Assembly: GCA_963712715.1 (NCBI GenBank) | Contig: CAVQJI010000022.1 | Coordinates: 3,251-67,250 of the forward strand | Direction of reading: 5' to 3' | Length of the DNA stretch: 64,000 bases | Source of the DNA: JAFEDN01 sp963712715 | Lineage (GTDB): Bacteria > Pseudomonadota > Gammaproteobacteria > Coxiellales > Coxiellaceae | Shown here: positions 25,130 to 34,174 of the stretch, piece after piece | Numbering within the stretch: the stretch's first letter is position 1 | How the letters are laid out: each line of letters begins with the position of its first letter | Made by a program: the position numbers and the translations under genes | Notes under the pieces: model-generated | The model's input: only the letters and a program-made list of their open reading frames with translations | Told to the model about the DNA's origin: nothing | The model's database searches: none

Positions 25130-26599
25130 ATGAAAAAAGAGAATTCAGCACTCACGAAGGTTTTCCCCGTACTGGAACAACAACGCAGCGAATATGCGAT
25201 ACCCGGCGTCATCACAGTGACTTCCGCGAACAGGCTGGTGGCAGGGAGTGTTTTAGGCAAAGGCGCCTTCGGTATAGTCTATTCTTTGCAGCCCACTGAA
25301 AAAAACGTGGTAAAACTCGTATCGGTGGATGTCGGGAAAACACTATTTAATAAAGAAATAGATATGCTGAGTAAAGCAACAATAAGTCAGGCGGGTCACG
25401 TCGTTTCTTTAGAGGGCTTGATAAGGCAAAACTCGCAGATCGATATGCGTGAGGAAAAATTCCAGAATTCTCATCTTTATGCTTTAGTCCTGGAGCGTAT
25501 GGACATGGGCAGTTTATATGACCTGCTGCAGAGCGGCCAGCCTATGCCATGGGATCTGCGTTTACAAATTACCATCGATGTGGCAATGGGTTTGGTGGAG
25601 CTGCATCGGTTAGGGATTATTCATGGTGACATAAAATCCCTCAATGTGTTATTGAATAAATCGGCTGAAGCCAAAATTGGCGACCTTGGAGCCGCCATCC
25701 TGACCACAGAAGCTGATAAAGTGGATGTTTCGTGTATAGGAACCACGCGCTGGATGTCCCCGGAACAAAAGCAGGAGAATGACAGTTCTATATCTCAAAA
25801 ATCAGATACTTATAGCTTCGGATTAGTGATCAGAGAGCTTATCACCAGAGAAATTCCACAAGCAGTGAATGAAAAAGGTAATCCCAATTTGTCAAAACCA
25901 GAAATTAAAGGCCTGGGTGAACAGGAAGAAATAATTTTTGAAGCCTTATGGAAGGCAAGTCTGGCCTGTCAGGAGACGGACCCTCAAAAACGGCCTTCGC
26001 TTGAAGAGGTCATCAGCTCACTTGAACAGGCTTATGCCGAGGCTTATAAGAAAAAGTATGCGCATGAAATAAATAAACTTGAGTATGTTTCCCCGTCGAC
26101 GCCCATAAACACGGCTTCTGTTGGCGGTCCAATTAGCGGAAACACAGAGGCGGTCATAATACAAGAAGTGGGCAGTTTGATGACTGCACCGGGATACGTC
26201 CCTCCATTGGCGTCCGAAGGCGCGGGTCAACCTGACATAATACTAGATTTAGGCAGTTTGATGACTGCGCCGGGGCATGTCCCTCCACTGGCGTCCGAAG
26301 GCGCCGGTCAACCTGACATAATACTAGATTTGGGCAGTTTGATGACTGCGCCGGGGCACGTCCCTCCGCTGGCGTCCGAAGGTACTGGCCAATCTGACAT
26401 ATACATTCAGGCGCCGCAGGGTGCGTATGATGTGCCGGAAAAACAGGAAAGCATCGCAAAGCAGGAAGAAGGCGGCAGCTTTATTTCTTTCGGCCGCTTA
26501 TGTGGACTCCTTGGTTTATTGGCTGCGCGCCCCTGTCCAGTTAAAGGTAAAGAGGAAGAAAAGCCAATGCCCTCATCCGGGAATCAGTACGGAACTTAA
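25130..26599 (+). CDS. Eukaryotic-like Ser/Thr kinase with repeats, candidate effector
   Basis: The 489-residue protein has a TKL-like kinase domain (about 35-310): Gly loop GKGAFGIVYSL, VAIK-Lys in NVVKLVS, helix-C Glu in FNKEIDML, catalytic loop HGDIKSLNVLL (HGD instead of HRD), the Mg loop IGDLGAA (DLG for DFG), and GTTRWMSPEQ in place of APE. After a short helix come three tandem 27-residue repeats (VGSLMTAPGYVPPLASEG and near copies), then GRLCGLLGLLAARPCPV, a hydrophobic Cys-containing segment, and a short acidic end (KEEEKPMPSSG). No transmembrane sensor or signal peptide, unlike bacterial Hanks kinases. A cytosolic or host-delivered role is likelier. The acidic C-terminal block fits a Dot/Icm-type signal, as inference. 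Confidence 0.8.
   Translation: MKKENSALTKVFPVLEQQRSEYAIPGVITVTSANRLVAGSVLGKGAFGIVYSLQPTEKNVVKLVSVDVGKTLFNKEIDMLSKATISQAGHVVSLEGLIRQNSQIDMREEKFQNSHLYALVLERMDMGSLYDLLQSGQPMPWDLRLQITIDVAMGLVELHRLGIIHGDIKSLNVLLNKSAEAKIGDLGAAILTTEADKVDVSCIGTTRWMSPEQKQENDSSISQKSDTYSFGLVIRELITREIPQAVNEKGNPNLSKPEIKGLGEQEEIIFEALWKASLACQETDPQKRPSLEEVISSLEQAYAEAYKKKYAHEINKLEYVSPSTPINTASVGGPISGNTEAVIIQEVGSLMTAPGYVPPLASEGAGQPDIILDLGSLMTAPGHVPPLASEGAGQPDIILDLGSLMTAPGHVPPLASEGTGQSDIYIQAPQGAYDVPEKQESIAKQEEGGSFISFGRLCGLLGLLAARPCPVKGKEEEKPMPSSGNQYGT
26171..26413 (+). repeat. Three 81-bp tandem repeats in the kinase gene
   Basis: Units begin at 26,171, 26,252 and 26,333 with GGCAGTTTGATGACTGC and differ at a few positions, mainly silent or conservative. 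Each encodes 27 residues (core LMTAPGHVPPLASEG). Near-identity points to recent expansion. Confidence 0.93.
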
Positions 26600-29166
26600 A
26601 GCTGATTAATAAGCTGATACAGAATTTCCAGCCCCTGCTTAGGCGTGAGTTCGTCGGGTTTAAGGCGTGAAAGTGTTTCCAGGACGGGATGGGGCAAAGG
26701 ATCGATAGGCAAAGATTCCTGATAAGGCGCCTGGCGTGGCATGGCGTGTGGCGCCTGCGCTTCCAGTTCGCGCAATTTGGTCCGGGCGTTTTGAATCACG
26801 CTTTGAGGCACGCCGGCCAGTTGCGCTACCTGCAGCCCATAGCTCTGATTGGCGGGGCCTTCTTTCACGGCATGCAGAAACACAATTCGTTCACCGTACT
26901 CTGCCGCATCGAGGTGGATGTTGACCACATCGGGCAGGGTATCCGCTAATGCCGTCAATTCAAAATAATGCGTGGCGAATAAGGTAAACGCCTTGATCAC
27001 CGTGGCTAAATGCGCGGCGCATGCCCATGCCAGGGATAAGCCATCGAAGGTACTGGTGCCGCGGCCAATTTCATCCATCAGCACCAGGCTTTGGTCGGTG
27101 GCGTTGCGCAGAATGTTAGCGGTTTCGGTCATTTCCACCATAAACGTTGAGCGCCCGCTGGCTAGGTCGTCGGCGGCGCCAATGCGGGTGAAAATCCGAT
27201 CAACCGGACCAATCACCGCGGCGTCAGCCGGGACATAACTGCCAATGTAGGCTAAAAGCACGATCAAAGCCGTTTGCCGCATATACGTGGATTTTCCCCC
27301 CATATTCGGGCCGGTTATCATCAACATGCGGCGATGGCCATTCAATTCCGTGTCATTCGCGATAAAGGGATTGTCCAGGGCCTGTTCGATGACCGGATGA
27401 CGCCCGCCTTTAATCACAATGCCTGGGGACTCGGCAAATTCCGGTCTGGACCAGTTGAGGGTTTGTGCGCATTGAGCAAAATTGCTGAGAACGTCCAGTT
27501 CGGCCAGCGCCGCCGCGCAATCCTGCAGGGGTGACAACGACAGATTAATTTCTGCCAGAAGCGCCTCGTAGAGCATTTTTTCCTGCGCCAGCGCACGGGA
27601 CTGGCTGCTCAGGACCTGATCCTCGTAGGTTTTCAGTTCAGGAGTGATGTAACGCTCAGCGTTTTTTAAAGTCTGGCGCCGGATATATTCGGTGGGAGCC
27701 TGCGCAGCCTGCTGCCGGGAAATTTCAATAAAATAACCATGAACCCGGTTATAACCAATTTTTAAAGTGCTGATTTTAGTTCGTTCCCGTTCCTCCCGTT
27801 CTAAATTTAATAAAAATTCCTGACTGTTGTTACTTAAATTACGCAGGTCATCCAGTGTTTGATCATAGCCTTCCTTAATCACCCCGCCTTCACGGATAAC
27901 GGCGGGCGGTAATTCGACAAGCGCTCTCGTCAATACCTGATGCAGGTGACTGAACTGGCCGAGTTGACGGTCCAGATACCCCAGTCTTTCCGCCTGGCTT
28001 TTCACTAACGCATGGTGCAGGACTGGCAATAAACTTAATGTATGACGCAAACTGGTTAAATCCCGAGGCTTGGCCGAGCCGAGGGCCACCCGGGCTAAAA
28101 TCCGCTCCATGTCACCGCAACCGGTTAAAGTTTGCCGGATGTCATCGTGCAGATTTGACTGGAGAAATTCCTGAACACAGAGTTGTCTGTCGCGTAGCTG
28201 ATTCTGATCGCGGATCGGCTGGTTTAGCCAGCGGCGTAGTAGCCGCGCGCCCATAGCAGTTTTAGTGCGGTCAATGACCCCGGCTAAACAATGTTCGCGG
28301 CCACCGTTAAAATTCTGGGTTAATTCCAGATTGCGGCGGGTTGCGGCGTCTAACGACACATAAGCCTGGTGATTCTCCACCTGCATGGTTTGCAAATGCG
28401 GCAGCGCCGAACGTTGGGTGTATTGCAGATATTGCACCAGGCAGCCGGCAGCGCGAATCGCCAGAGGTAAATGACTGACCCCGAACGCCGCTAAGTCCTG
28501 AGTGCCGAACTGCCGGCAGAGTAAGGACAGCGCGGTGCTATGATCGAACTCCCACGGCGGACGCCGTTGTAAGGCACAGTCTGCCCGGCGCATCTCGGCA
28601 TCCAGACTGTTTTCACTGACTAAAAGCTCGCGAGGTTTGAGCCGTTCCAATTCAGCATGAAGCGCCGGCTTGCCACTGACCTCAGCCACGGTAAAACGGC
28701 CGTTGGTGATATCGAAAACAGCCAGACCATAGGTTTCGCCCTGCTCGGCGACAGCCATCAAATGGTTATCGCGGTGTTCTTCCAGCAAGGCTTCGTCGCT
28801 GACGGTGCCGGGCGTTATAATCCGCGTGACCTCCCGGCTCACCGGGCCTTTACCGGCTTCGGGATTTCCGGTTTGCTCACAAATAACCACCGACTCACCC
28901 AGGCGGACGAGTTTAGCCAGATAATTTTCCAGCGCGTGATAAGGAACGCCCGCCATAGGAATGGGTTCGCCCGCGGATTGGCCGCGCTGAGTTAAAGTAA
29001 TGTTGAGTAATTTGGCGACACGTACGGCGTCCTGATAAAATAACTCGTAAAAATCACCCATCCGGTAAAACAGCAGTGTCTGTGGATACTGCGCCTTGAG
29101 CTGCAGATATTGTTGCATCATTGGTGTATGCTGATTGAGCGGACTCAGGATTGCGGTCATAATCAT
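26596..29166 (-). CDS. mutS: DNA mismatch repair protein MutS
   Basis: The 856-residue protein is normal full length. The N-terminal mismatch-binding motif is FYRMGDFYELFYQDA (Phe-x-Glu). The ATPase has Walker A GPNMGGKSTYMRQ, the DDLASGRSTFMVEM segment, and Walker B VLMDEIGRGTSTFDG. A C-terminal dimer/tetramer helix ends LEILYQLINQL. It recognises mispairs and recruits MutL. It is convergent with the kinase gene (4-base overlap) and heads the conserved block mutS-pncC-recA-recX-alaS-lysC-csrA, with pncC divergent beyond a hairpin repeat. The frame is intact. Confidence 0.97.
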   Translation of the reverse strand: MIMTAILSPLNQHTPMMQQYLQLKAQYPQTLLFYRMGDFYELFYQDAVRVAKLLNITLTQRGQSAGEPIPMAGVPYHALENYLAKLVRLGESVVICEQTGNPEAGKGPVSREVTRIITPGTVSDEALLEEHRDNHLMAVAEQGETYGLAVFDITNGRFTVAEVSGKPALHAELERLKPRELLVSENSLDAEMRRADCALQRRPPWEFDHSTALSLLCRQFGTQDLAAFGVSHLPLAIRAAGCLVQYLQYTQRSALPHLQTMQVENHQAYVSLDAATRRNLELTQNFNGGREHCLAGVIDRTKTAMGARLLRRWLNQPIRDQNQLRDRQLCVQEFLQSNLHDDIRQTLTGCGDMERILARVALGSAKPRDLTSLRHTLSLLPVLHHALVKSQAERLGYLDRQLGQFSHLHQVLTRALVELPPAVIREGGVIKEGYDQTLDDLRNLSNNSQEFLLNLEREERERTKISTLKIGYNRVHGYFIEISRQQAAQAPTEYIRRQTLKNAERYITPELKTYEDQVLSSQSRALAQEKMLYEALLAEINLSLSPLQDCAAALAELDVLSNFAQCAQTLNWSRPEFAESPGIVIKGGRHPVIEQALDNPFIANDTELNGHRRMLMITGPNMGGKSTYMRQTALIVLLAYIGSYVPADAAVIGPVDRIFTRIGAADDLASGRSTFMVEMTETANILRNATDQSLVLMDEIGRGTSTFDGLSLAWACAAHLATVIKAFTLFATHYFELTALADTLPDVVNIHLDAAEYGERIVFLHAVKEGPANQSYGLQVAQLAGVPQSVIQNARTKLRELEAQAPHAMPRQAPYQESLPIDPLPHPVLETLSRLKPDELTPKQGLEILYQLINQL

Positions 29167-29280
29167 TAATCCTTGCGACTTATAAAAATTTGTGATTATA
29201 CCCCGGTCTTCTAAACTTTGGCGAGAATTACTGTATTGCCAATTACGTGGAGTGGGGCATAATAGATTCTATTGGCAATT

Positions 29281-29366
29281 GTCATTGTGAGCGTTAGCGA
29301 AACAATCCAGTTCGTACTTTGGACAAATGCTCTGTACTGGATTGCTTCACTTGCGTTCGCAATGAC
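29281..29366. repeat. attgcgag-type hairpin repeat
   Basis: GTCATTGTGAGCGTTAGCG AAACAATCCAGT pairs with ACTGGATTGCTTCACTTGCG TTCGCAATGAC across about 25 bases. It lies between mutS and pncC and is related to the hairpins at 24,205, 41,167, 51,890 and 63,886. Confidence 0.9.
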
Positions 29367-29390
29367 CGTGTTTTTATTGGAAAAGATACC

Positions 29391-29882
29391 ATGGAAAATA
29401 ATTTTCATTTAAGCCAGGAATTGGGTATCGCATTGATGCGGCATCGGCTAACATTGGCGTTGGCGGAATCCTGCACTGGCGGAGGATTGGCTTATCAATT
29501 CACGGCAATACCGGACTGTTCGTCCTGGCTTGACCGTGGCTTTGTGACTTACAGTAATGCATCCAAGGTAGAAATGTTGGGCGTCAACCCTAAAACTCTC
29601 GCGCAATACGGTGCGGTGAGCGCCGAAACAGCCGTCGAAATGGCGCAGGGTGTTATAAAACGCAGTGATGCAGATATCGCTTTAAGTATTACTGGAATTG
29701 CAGGCCCCACTGGCGGCTCTCCGCAGAAGCCTGTGGGAACTGTCTATTTTGCTCTGGCGGACCGTCAGGGATTTTGCCAAAGCCGGGTGGGCCATTTCAC
29801 CAGCGGCCGCAAACAGATTCGAGTGGATTCGCTAAGTTTCGCCATCCACTGGTTATTAAAATATGTCAGCAATTCCCGCTGA
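29391..29882 (+). CDS. pncC: Nicotinamide-nucleotide amidase PncC (CinA C-terminal domain)
   Basis: The 163-residue protein corresponds to the CinA C-terminal amidase, which deamidates NMN to nicotinic acid mononucleotide in the pyridine nucleotide cycle. Key motifs: LALAESCTGGGLAYQFTAIP (catalytic Ser), FVTYSNASKVEMLGV, GAVSAETAVEMAQG, ALSITGIAGPTGGSPQKPVGTV. The start ATG 29391 comes directly after the hairpin repeat. The last residues and stop (SNSR then TGA) lie at the left end of a palindromic element (TTCCCGCTGAGTACAGCG), so the native stop seems to have been replaced by insertion. It precedes recA, as in related genomes. Confidence 0.93.
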   Translation: MENNFHLSQELGIALMRHRLTLALAESCTGGGLAYQFTAIPDCSSWLDRGFVTYSNASKVEMLGVNPKTLAQYGAVSAETAVEMAQGVIKRSDADIALSITGIAGPTGGSPQKPVGTVYFALADRQGFCQSRVGHFTSGRKQIRVDSLSFAIHWLLKYVSNSR

Positions 29883-30012
29883 GTACAGCGAGAATTGCTT
29901 TCTGGTTTATATCCTGCGCTCAGCGAAGCTGATGCTCGGAATGAAGGGGGAGAATCGCGATTCTCCCCCTTGCGAACCCCCATCGCGGGGATAATTTTCT
30001 ACGAAAATTATT
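29872..30012. mobile_element. Palindromic element, copy between pncC and recA
   Basis: It begins TTCCCGCTGAGTACAGCG and contains GATGCTCGGAATGAAGG and the perfect dyad GGGGGAGAATCGCGATTCTC CCCC, followed by a CCCCATCGCGGGG stem. It matches the element inserted in the third LRR gene (53,600-53,761) and relatives at 37,776 and 55,650. It provides the pncC stop codon. Confidence 0.85.
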
Positions 30013-30055
30013 TTTTTTATAGGGTGATTTATTTTATTAAATCTAGGAGAAAAAA

Positions 30056-31090
30056 GTGAGCGTGAATAGCGATAAGCAAAAAGCATTGGGCGCCGCCAAG
30101 GCGCAAATTGAGCGGCAATTTGGCAAAGGCTCGTTAATGTGTTTAGGCGATGGCGACGTCGCCCGGGATATTGAAGCTATTTCTAGCGGTTCTATCGGAC
30201 TGGATATCGCGTTAGGCATTGGTGGTCTTCCCAAGGGTAGAATTGTGGAAATTTATGGCCCCGAGTCGTCCGGAAAAACCACCTTGACCCTCGAAGTCAT
30301 CGCCGCCTGTCAGCGTCTCGGTGGCACAGCCGCTTTTATTGACGCTGAACACGCGCTGGATACCGTTTATGCCCAGCAAATTGGCGTTAATATTAATGAG
30401 CTGCTTATTTCCCAGCCGGATACCGGTGAGCAGGGCCTGGAGATTACCGACATGCTGGTGCGTTCCGGCGCGGTAGATATCGTTGTTATCGACTCCGTCG
30501 CGGCCCTGACCCCGAAAGCGGAAATCGAAGGCGAAATGGGCGATTCTCACATGGGTCTGCAGGCGCGTTTGATGTCGCAGGCATTAAGGAAACTGACTGC
30601 CAATATTAAAAAATCAAATACCCTGGTCATTTTTATTAACCAGATTCGCATGAAAATTGGCGTGATGTTTGGCAATCCGGAAACCACCACTGGCGGTAAT
30701 GCTTTAAAATTTTACGCTTCGGTGCGTCTGGATATTCGCCGTACCGGTTCAGTGAAAAAAGGTGAGGATATTTTAGGGAGTGAAACGCGAGTCAAAGTCG
30801 TTAAAAACAAAGTGGCTCCGCCCTTCAGGCAGGCAGGCTTTGACATTCTGTATGGTGAAGGTATTTCCAGGGAAGGTGAATTGATAGACCTTGGCTCGGA
30901 AAACGAAATTGTTGAAAAATCGGGCGCATGGTATAGCTATCATGGCACGCGGATTGGCCAGGGCAAAGATAACGCCCGTCAATACCTGAAAGACAACCCT
31001 GCTGTGGCGCAGGAAATAGAAAAAGCCCTGCGCGAAAAGCTGTTGCCCAAAAAAGCGGACAGACCGCTGGAAGAAACTGTCGAGGCTTAA
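30056..31090 (+). CDS. recA: Recombinase RecA
   Basis: The 344-residue RecA has Walker A GPESSGKTTLTLE, the MAW-type IVVIDSVAALTPKAEIEGE Walker B region, L1 GDSHMGLQARLMSQALRKLT, L2 FINQIRMKIGVMFGNPETTTGG, and the KVVKNKVAPPF signature. It forms filaments on single-stranded DNA for recombination. The start is GTG 30056, eight bases after an AGGAG site. The upstream 40 bases show no CTGT-N8-ACAG LexA box, in keeping with Legionellales, which lack a classical SOS repressor. It is followed immediately by recX (stop TAA then GTG), the usual coupled pair. Confidence 0.98.
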   Translation: MSVNSDKQKALGAAKAQIERQFGKGSLMCLGDGDVARDIEAISSGSIGLDIALGIGGLPKGRIVEIYGPESSGKTTLTLEVIAACQRLGGTAAFIDAEHALDTVYAQQIGVNINELLISQPDTGEQGLEITDMLVRSGAVDIVVIDSVAALTPKAEIEGEMGDSHMGLQARLMSQALRKLTANIKKSNTLVIFINQIRMKIGVMFGNPETTTGGNALKFYASVRLDIRRTGSVKKGEDILGSETRVKVVKNKVAPPFRQAGFDILYGEGISREGELIDLGSENEIVEKSGAWYSYHGTRIGQGKDNARQYLKDNPAVAQEIEKALREKLLPKKADRPLEETVEA

Positions 31091-31525
31091 GTGATCGATG
31101 CGATTCGTCAGCAAGCGCTTAGGCTCCTGGCCCGCCGTGAACATTCAAAACATGAATTACGGCGCAAGCTGGCTGCCAAGGGATGGGATACGGAACAGGT
31201 CAGCGCCGTGCTGGAGGAGTTATCCGCAGATAAATGCCAAAGCGATGAACGCTTTTTAAATGGATATATTCGTTATCGCAGTGGCGCGGGTTATGGGCCC
31301 AGGCGCATCGCGGCAGAGTTAGCTGAACGGGGGATACGGGAGATCCCCGCTGAAGTAATCAATGAAAACAGTGAAGAATGGATGAAAGTATTGGAACGGG
31401 TTTGGCAGAAAAAATTTAATCGTCAAAATCCGCGGGATATTGAGGAACGGGCCCGGCAAATACGTTTTTTGATTTACAGGGGTTTTACACCGGAACAGGC
31501 ACATGAATTTATGGGAGGGGTATGA
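31091..31525 (+). CDS. recX: Regulatory protein RecX
   Basis: The 144-residue helical-repeat protein binds RecA filaments and limits their extension. It shows QQALRLLARREHSKHELRRKL (family N-terminal motif), VLEELSADKCQSDERFLNGYI and YGPRRIAAELAERGI. The GTG start directly follows the recA stop, and its TGA overlaps the alaS ATG (ATGA), so recA, recX and alaS are translationally linked. The length is normal. Confidence 0.94.
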   Translation: MIDAIRQQALRLLARREHSKHELRRKLAAKGWDTEQVSAVLEELSADKCQSDERFLNGYIRYRSGAGYGPRRIAAELAERGIREIPAEVINENSEEWMKVLERVWQKKFNRQNPRDIEERARQIRFLIYRGFTPEQAHEFMGGV

Positions 31526-34122
31526 AGCCAGTCACTAGCCAGCAATTACGTCAGGAATTTTTAAATTATTTCAAAAAACTCGGGCATACGCTCGTACCGA
31601 GCAGTTCATTAATTCCTGCGGATGACCCCACTTTGTTGTTTACCAATGCCGGAATGGTCCAGTTTAAGGATGTTTTTTTAGGTCTCGAACAGCGACCCTA
31701 TCAACGCGCTGCCAGTGTACAGCGTTGCGTGCGCGCGGGGGGCAAACATAATGATCTGGAGAATGTCGGACATACCCGCAGGCACCATACCTTTTTTGAA
31801 ATGTTGGGCAATTTTAGTTTCGGAGATTATTTTAAGCAGGAAGCAATCCAAATCGCATGGAATTTTTTAACTCAGGAGTTAAAAATCCCCGCAGAAAAAT
31901 TGTGGGTGACCGTTTTCAAAGATGATGCTGAAAGCGAAGAAATATGGCTTAAAAAAATGCATATTGATCCGAAGCGCTTTACCCGCTGCGGTGAAAAAGA
32001 TAATTTTTGGTCGATGGGCGACATCGGCCCCTGCGGCCCGTGTACGGAAATTTTTTATGATCATGGCCCGGCTGTCGCCGGAGGTCCACCCGGCAGTCCT
32101 GACAGCGACGGCGATCGCTACGTGGAAGTCTGGAACCTGGTGTTTATGCAATATGACCGGAATATCGCTGGTCAATTACACCCGCTGCCCAAACCCTGCG
32201 TCGATACCGGTATGGGACTGGAACGCATAGCGGCGGTAGTGCAGGGAGTGCATGATAATTACGACATTGATACTTTTCAGGCTTTATTGAAAGCGTTGAG
32301 CGAAATAACAGGCTGCCGGGATTTTCAATCGGCTTCGATGCGGGTGATTGTCGACCACATTCGTTCGAGCTCCTTCCTGATTATGGACGGAGTAGTGCCT
32401 TCTAATGAAGGACGCGGTTATGTGCTGCGCAGAATTATCCGTCGTGCTGTGCGTCACGGTTATAAGCTGGATCAGCAGCAGCCGTTCTTTTATCGTTTAG
32501 TGCCGGCATTAGTGCGGATAATGGGTGAGGCTTATCCCGAATTAATAAAAGCCCAGCCGCAAATTGAGGAACTTCTTCTTCGCGAAGAAGAACAATTTTC
32601 CAATACCTTAGAGAATGGACTTAAAGTTTTTGAAGAGATTTTGGAGAAACTGGATGGAACCGAGATTCCGGGTGAACAGGTATTTTTACTCTACGATACT
32701 TATGGTTTTCCAACCGACTTAACCGATGACATGGCAAGAGAAAGAAAGCTGACTCTGGATTATACCGGCTTCGAGGCCGCCATGGAGCGACAGCGTCATC
32801 AATCCCAACAGGCCCAGCATTTCCGAATGAATCACATTCAACAATTGCATATTCCCGGAGCGACCGAATTTACGGGGTATGAATCTCTGCACGGAGAAGG
32901 GGTGATTACCACTTTACTGGAAGATGAAAAGCCGGTGACTGTTTTGGAGAATGGCAAGCGCGGCATTGTCGTTCTGGACCATACCCCTTTCTATGCCGAG
33001 TCTGGGGGGCAGGTGGGTGATACCGGCTATTTCCGGGGGCCCAATGGGTACTTCCGGGTGGAAGATACGCAAAAACATGGGGCCGTGTATCTGCATTACG
33101 GACGTCTGCTTGAGGGCAAACTGCAATTAAAGGATCAGGTCCGAGCCGAAGTTGATAATACCCGTCTCGATACCGTGTTGAATCATTCGGCCACTCATTT
33201 GTTGCACGAAGCTTTACGGCGCGTGCTGGGTGAGCATGTGGTGCAGAAAGGATCGCTGGTCGCTCCAGATCGTTTGCGGTTTGATTTTTCTCATCCCAAG
33301 CCGTTATTGCCGGCTCAAATTCAGGCGGTGGAGGCACTGGTTAATCAGGCCATTCGCGCCAACGTAGCGGTGCACGTCGAGGAAAGTAATTTAGAAGAGG
33401 CCAAAAAAAAGGGGGCGATGGCTTTGTTCGGGGAAAAATATGGCAGCAAAGTCCGCAGCGTTAGCATGGGGGAATTTTCGCATGAAGTCTGCGGCGGTAC
33501 CCACGTTAGCCGGACTGGTCAGATTGGCCTGTTCAAAATTATTGGGCAAATGCCTTCTGCCGCTGGCGTACGCAGGCTTGAAGCGGTAACCGGAGCCAAG
33601 GCTTTGGAATGGGTTAACCAGACAGAGACTCAACTCCAGGAAATTGGCAACACTTTAAAAGTCGAAAGGCATAAAATCGTAGAAAGGCTGACGCAAATTT
33701 TGAATGAACAACGCATTTTGTCTAAAGAAGTGGTACAATTGAAGCAGCTGCTGGCTAACCAGCAAAGCCGGGGATTAATCGACCTGGTCATCAACGTAGG
33801 GGATATTCAGGTATTGGCGGTTGAAATGGACGGGGTGGATCGTGAAACTTTAAGGCAAACTATGGATCAGCTTAAACAACAGCTGGGCCGATCAGCCGTG
33901 ATACTGGCCAGCGTTCAGGAAGGAAAAGTTAATTTAATTTCAGGAGTTAGCAAAGATTGCTTATCCAGTTTCACCGCCGTAGAGTTACTTAACCACGTTG
34001 CCAAACAGGTCGACGGCCGCGGCGGTGGAAGACCGGATTTGGCTCAGGGCGGCGGCGAAAATCCGGAGGCGCTTAAAGCGGCTTTACAGTCGGTGCCTGA
34101 CTGGGTAAGAAGTAAAGGATAA
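31522..34122 (+). CDS. alaS: Alanine-tRNA ligase
   Basis: 866 residues, full length. Catalytic class II motifs: LIPADDPTLLFTNAGMVQFK (motif 1 region), SVQRCVRAGGKHNDLENVG, RRHHTFFEMLGNFSFGDYFK (motif 2), and VDTGMGLERIAAV (motif 3). The editing domain shows NHSATHLLHEALRRVLGEHV with the zinc-binding HxxxH and the later CGGTHV. The C-terminal C-Ala domain ends GRGGGRPDLAQGGGENPEAL, which binds the tRNA elbow. It starts at ATG 31522 overlapping recX. Confidence 0.98.
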   Translation: MKPVTSQQLRQEFLNYFKKLGHTLVPSSSLIPADDPTLLFTNAGMVQFKDVFLGLEQRPYQRAASVQRCVRAGGKHNDLENVGHTRRHHTFFEMLGNFSFGDYFKQEAIQIAWNFLTQELKIPAEKLWVTVFKDDAESEEIWLKKMHIDPKRFTRCGEKDNFWSMGDIGPCGPCTEIFYDHGPAVAGGPPGSPDSDGDRYVEVWNLVFMQYDRNIAGQLHPLPKPCVDTGMGLERIAAVVQGVHDNYDIDTFQALLKALSEITGCRDFQSASMRVIVDHIRSSSFLIMDGVVPSNEGRGYVLRRIIRRAVRHGYKLDQQQPFFYRLVPALVRIMGEAYPELIKAQPQIEELLLREEEQFSNTLENGLKVFEEILEKLDGTEIPGEQVFLLYDTYGFPTDLTDDMARERKLTLDYTGFEAAMERQRHQSQQAQHFRMNHIQQLHIPGATEFTGYESLHGEGVITTLLEDEKPVTVLENGKRGIVVLDHTPFYAESGGQVGDTGYFRGPNGYFRVEDTQKHGAVYLHYGRLLEGKLQLKDQVRAEVDNTRLDTVLNHSATHLLHEALRRVLGEHVVQKGSLVAPDRLRFDFSHPKPLLPAQIQAVEALVNQAIRANVAVHVEESNLEEAKKKGAMALFGEKYGSKVRSVSMGEFSHEVCGGTHVSRTGQIGLFKIIGQMPSAAGVRRLEAVTGAKALEWVNQTETQLQEIGNTLKVERHKIVERLTQILNEQRILSKEVVQLKQLLANQQSRGLIDLVINVGDIQVLAVEMDGVDRETLRQTMDQLKQQLGRSAVILASVQEGKVNLISGVSKDCLSSFTAVELLNHVAKQVDGRGGGRPDLAQGGGENPEALKAALQSVPDWVRSKG

Positions 34123-34127
34123 TGACA

Positions 34128-34152
34128 GGAGTTCCCGATACTCAGCGGGAAT
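34128..34152. repeat. Remnant of the palindromic element
   Basis: AGGAGTTCCCGATACTCAGC followed by GGGAATGG: only the two outer ends of the 150-bp palindromic element remain, joined into a short dyad between alaS and lysC. It looks like an excision footprint or deletion derivative. Confidence 0.55.
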
Positions 34153-34174
34153 GGCTTTGAAATGAGAATTTCTG

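Noticed and set aside
30012..30055. LexA (SOS) box upstream of recA
   Set aside because: No CTGT-N8-ACAG or similar dyad is present. The region is an AT-rich leader plus the end of the palindromic element.
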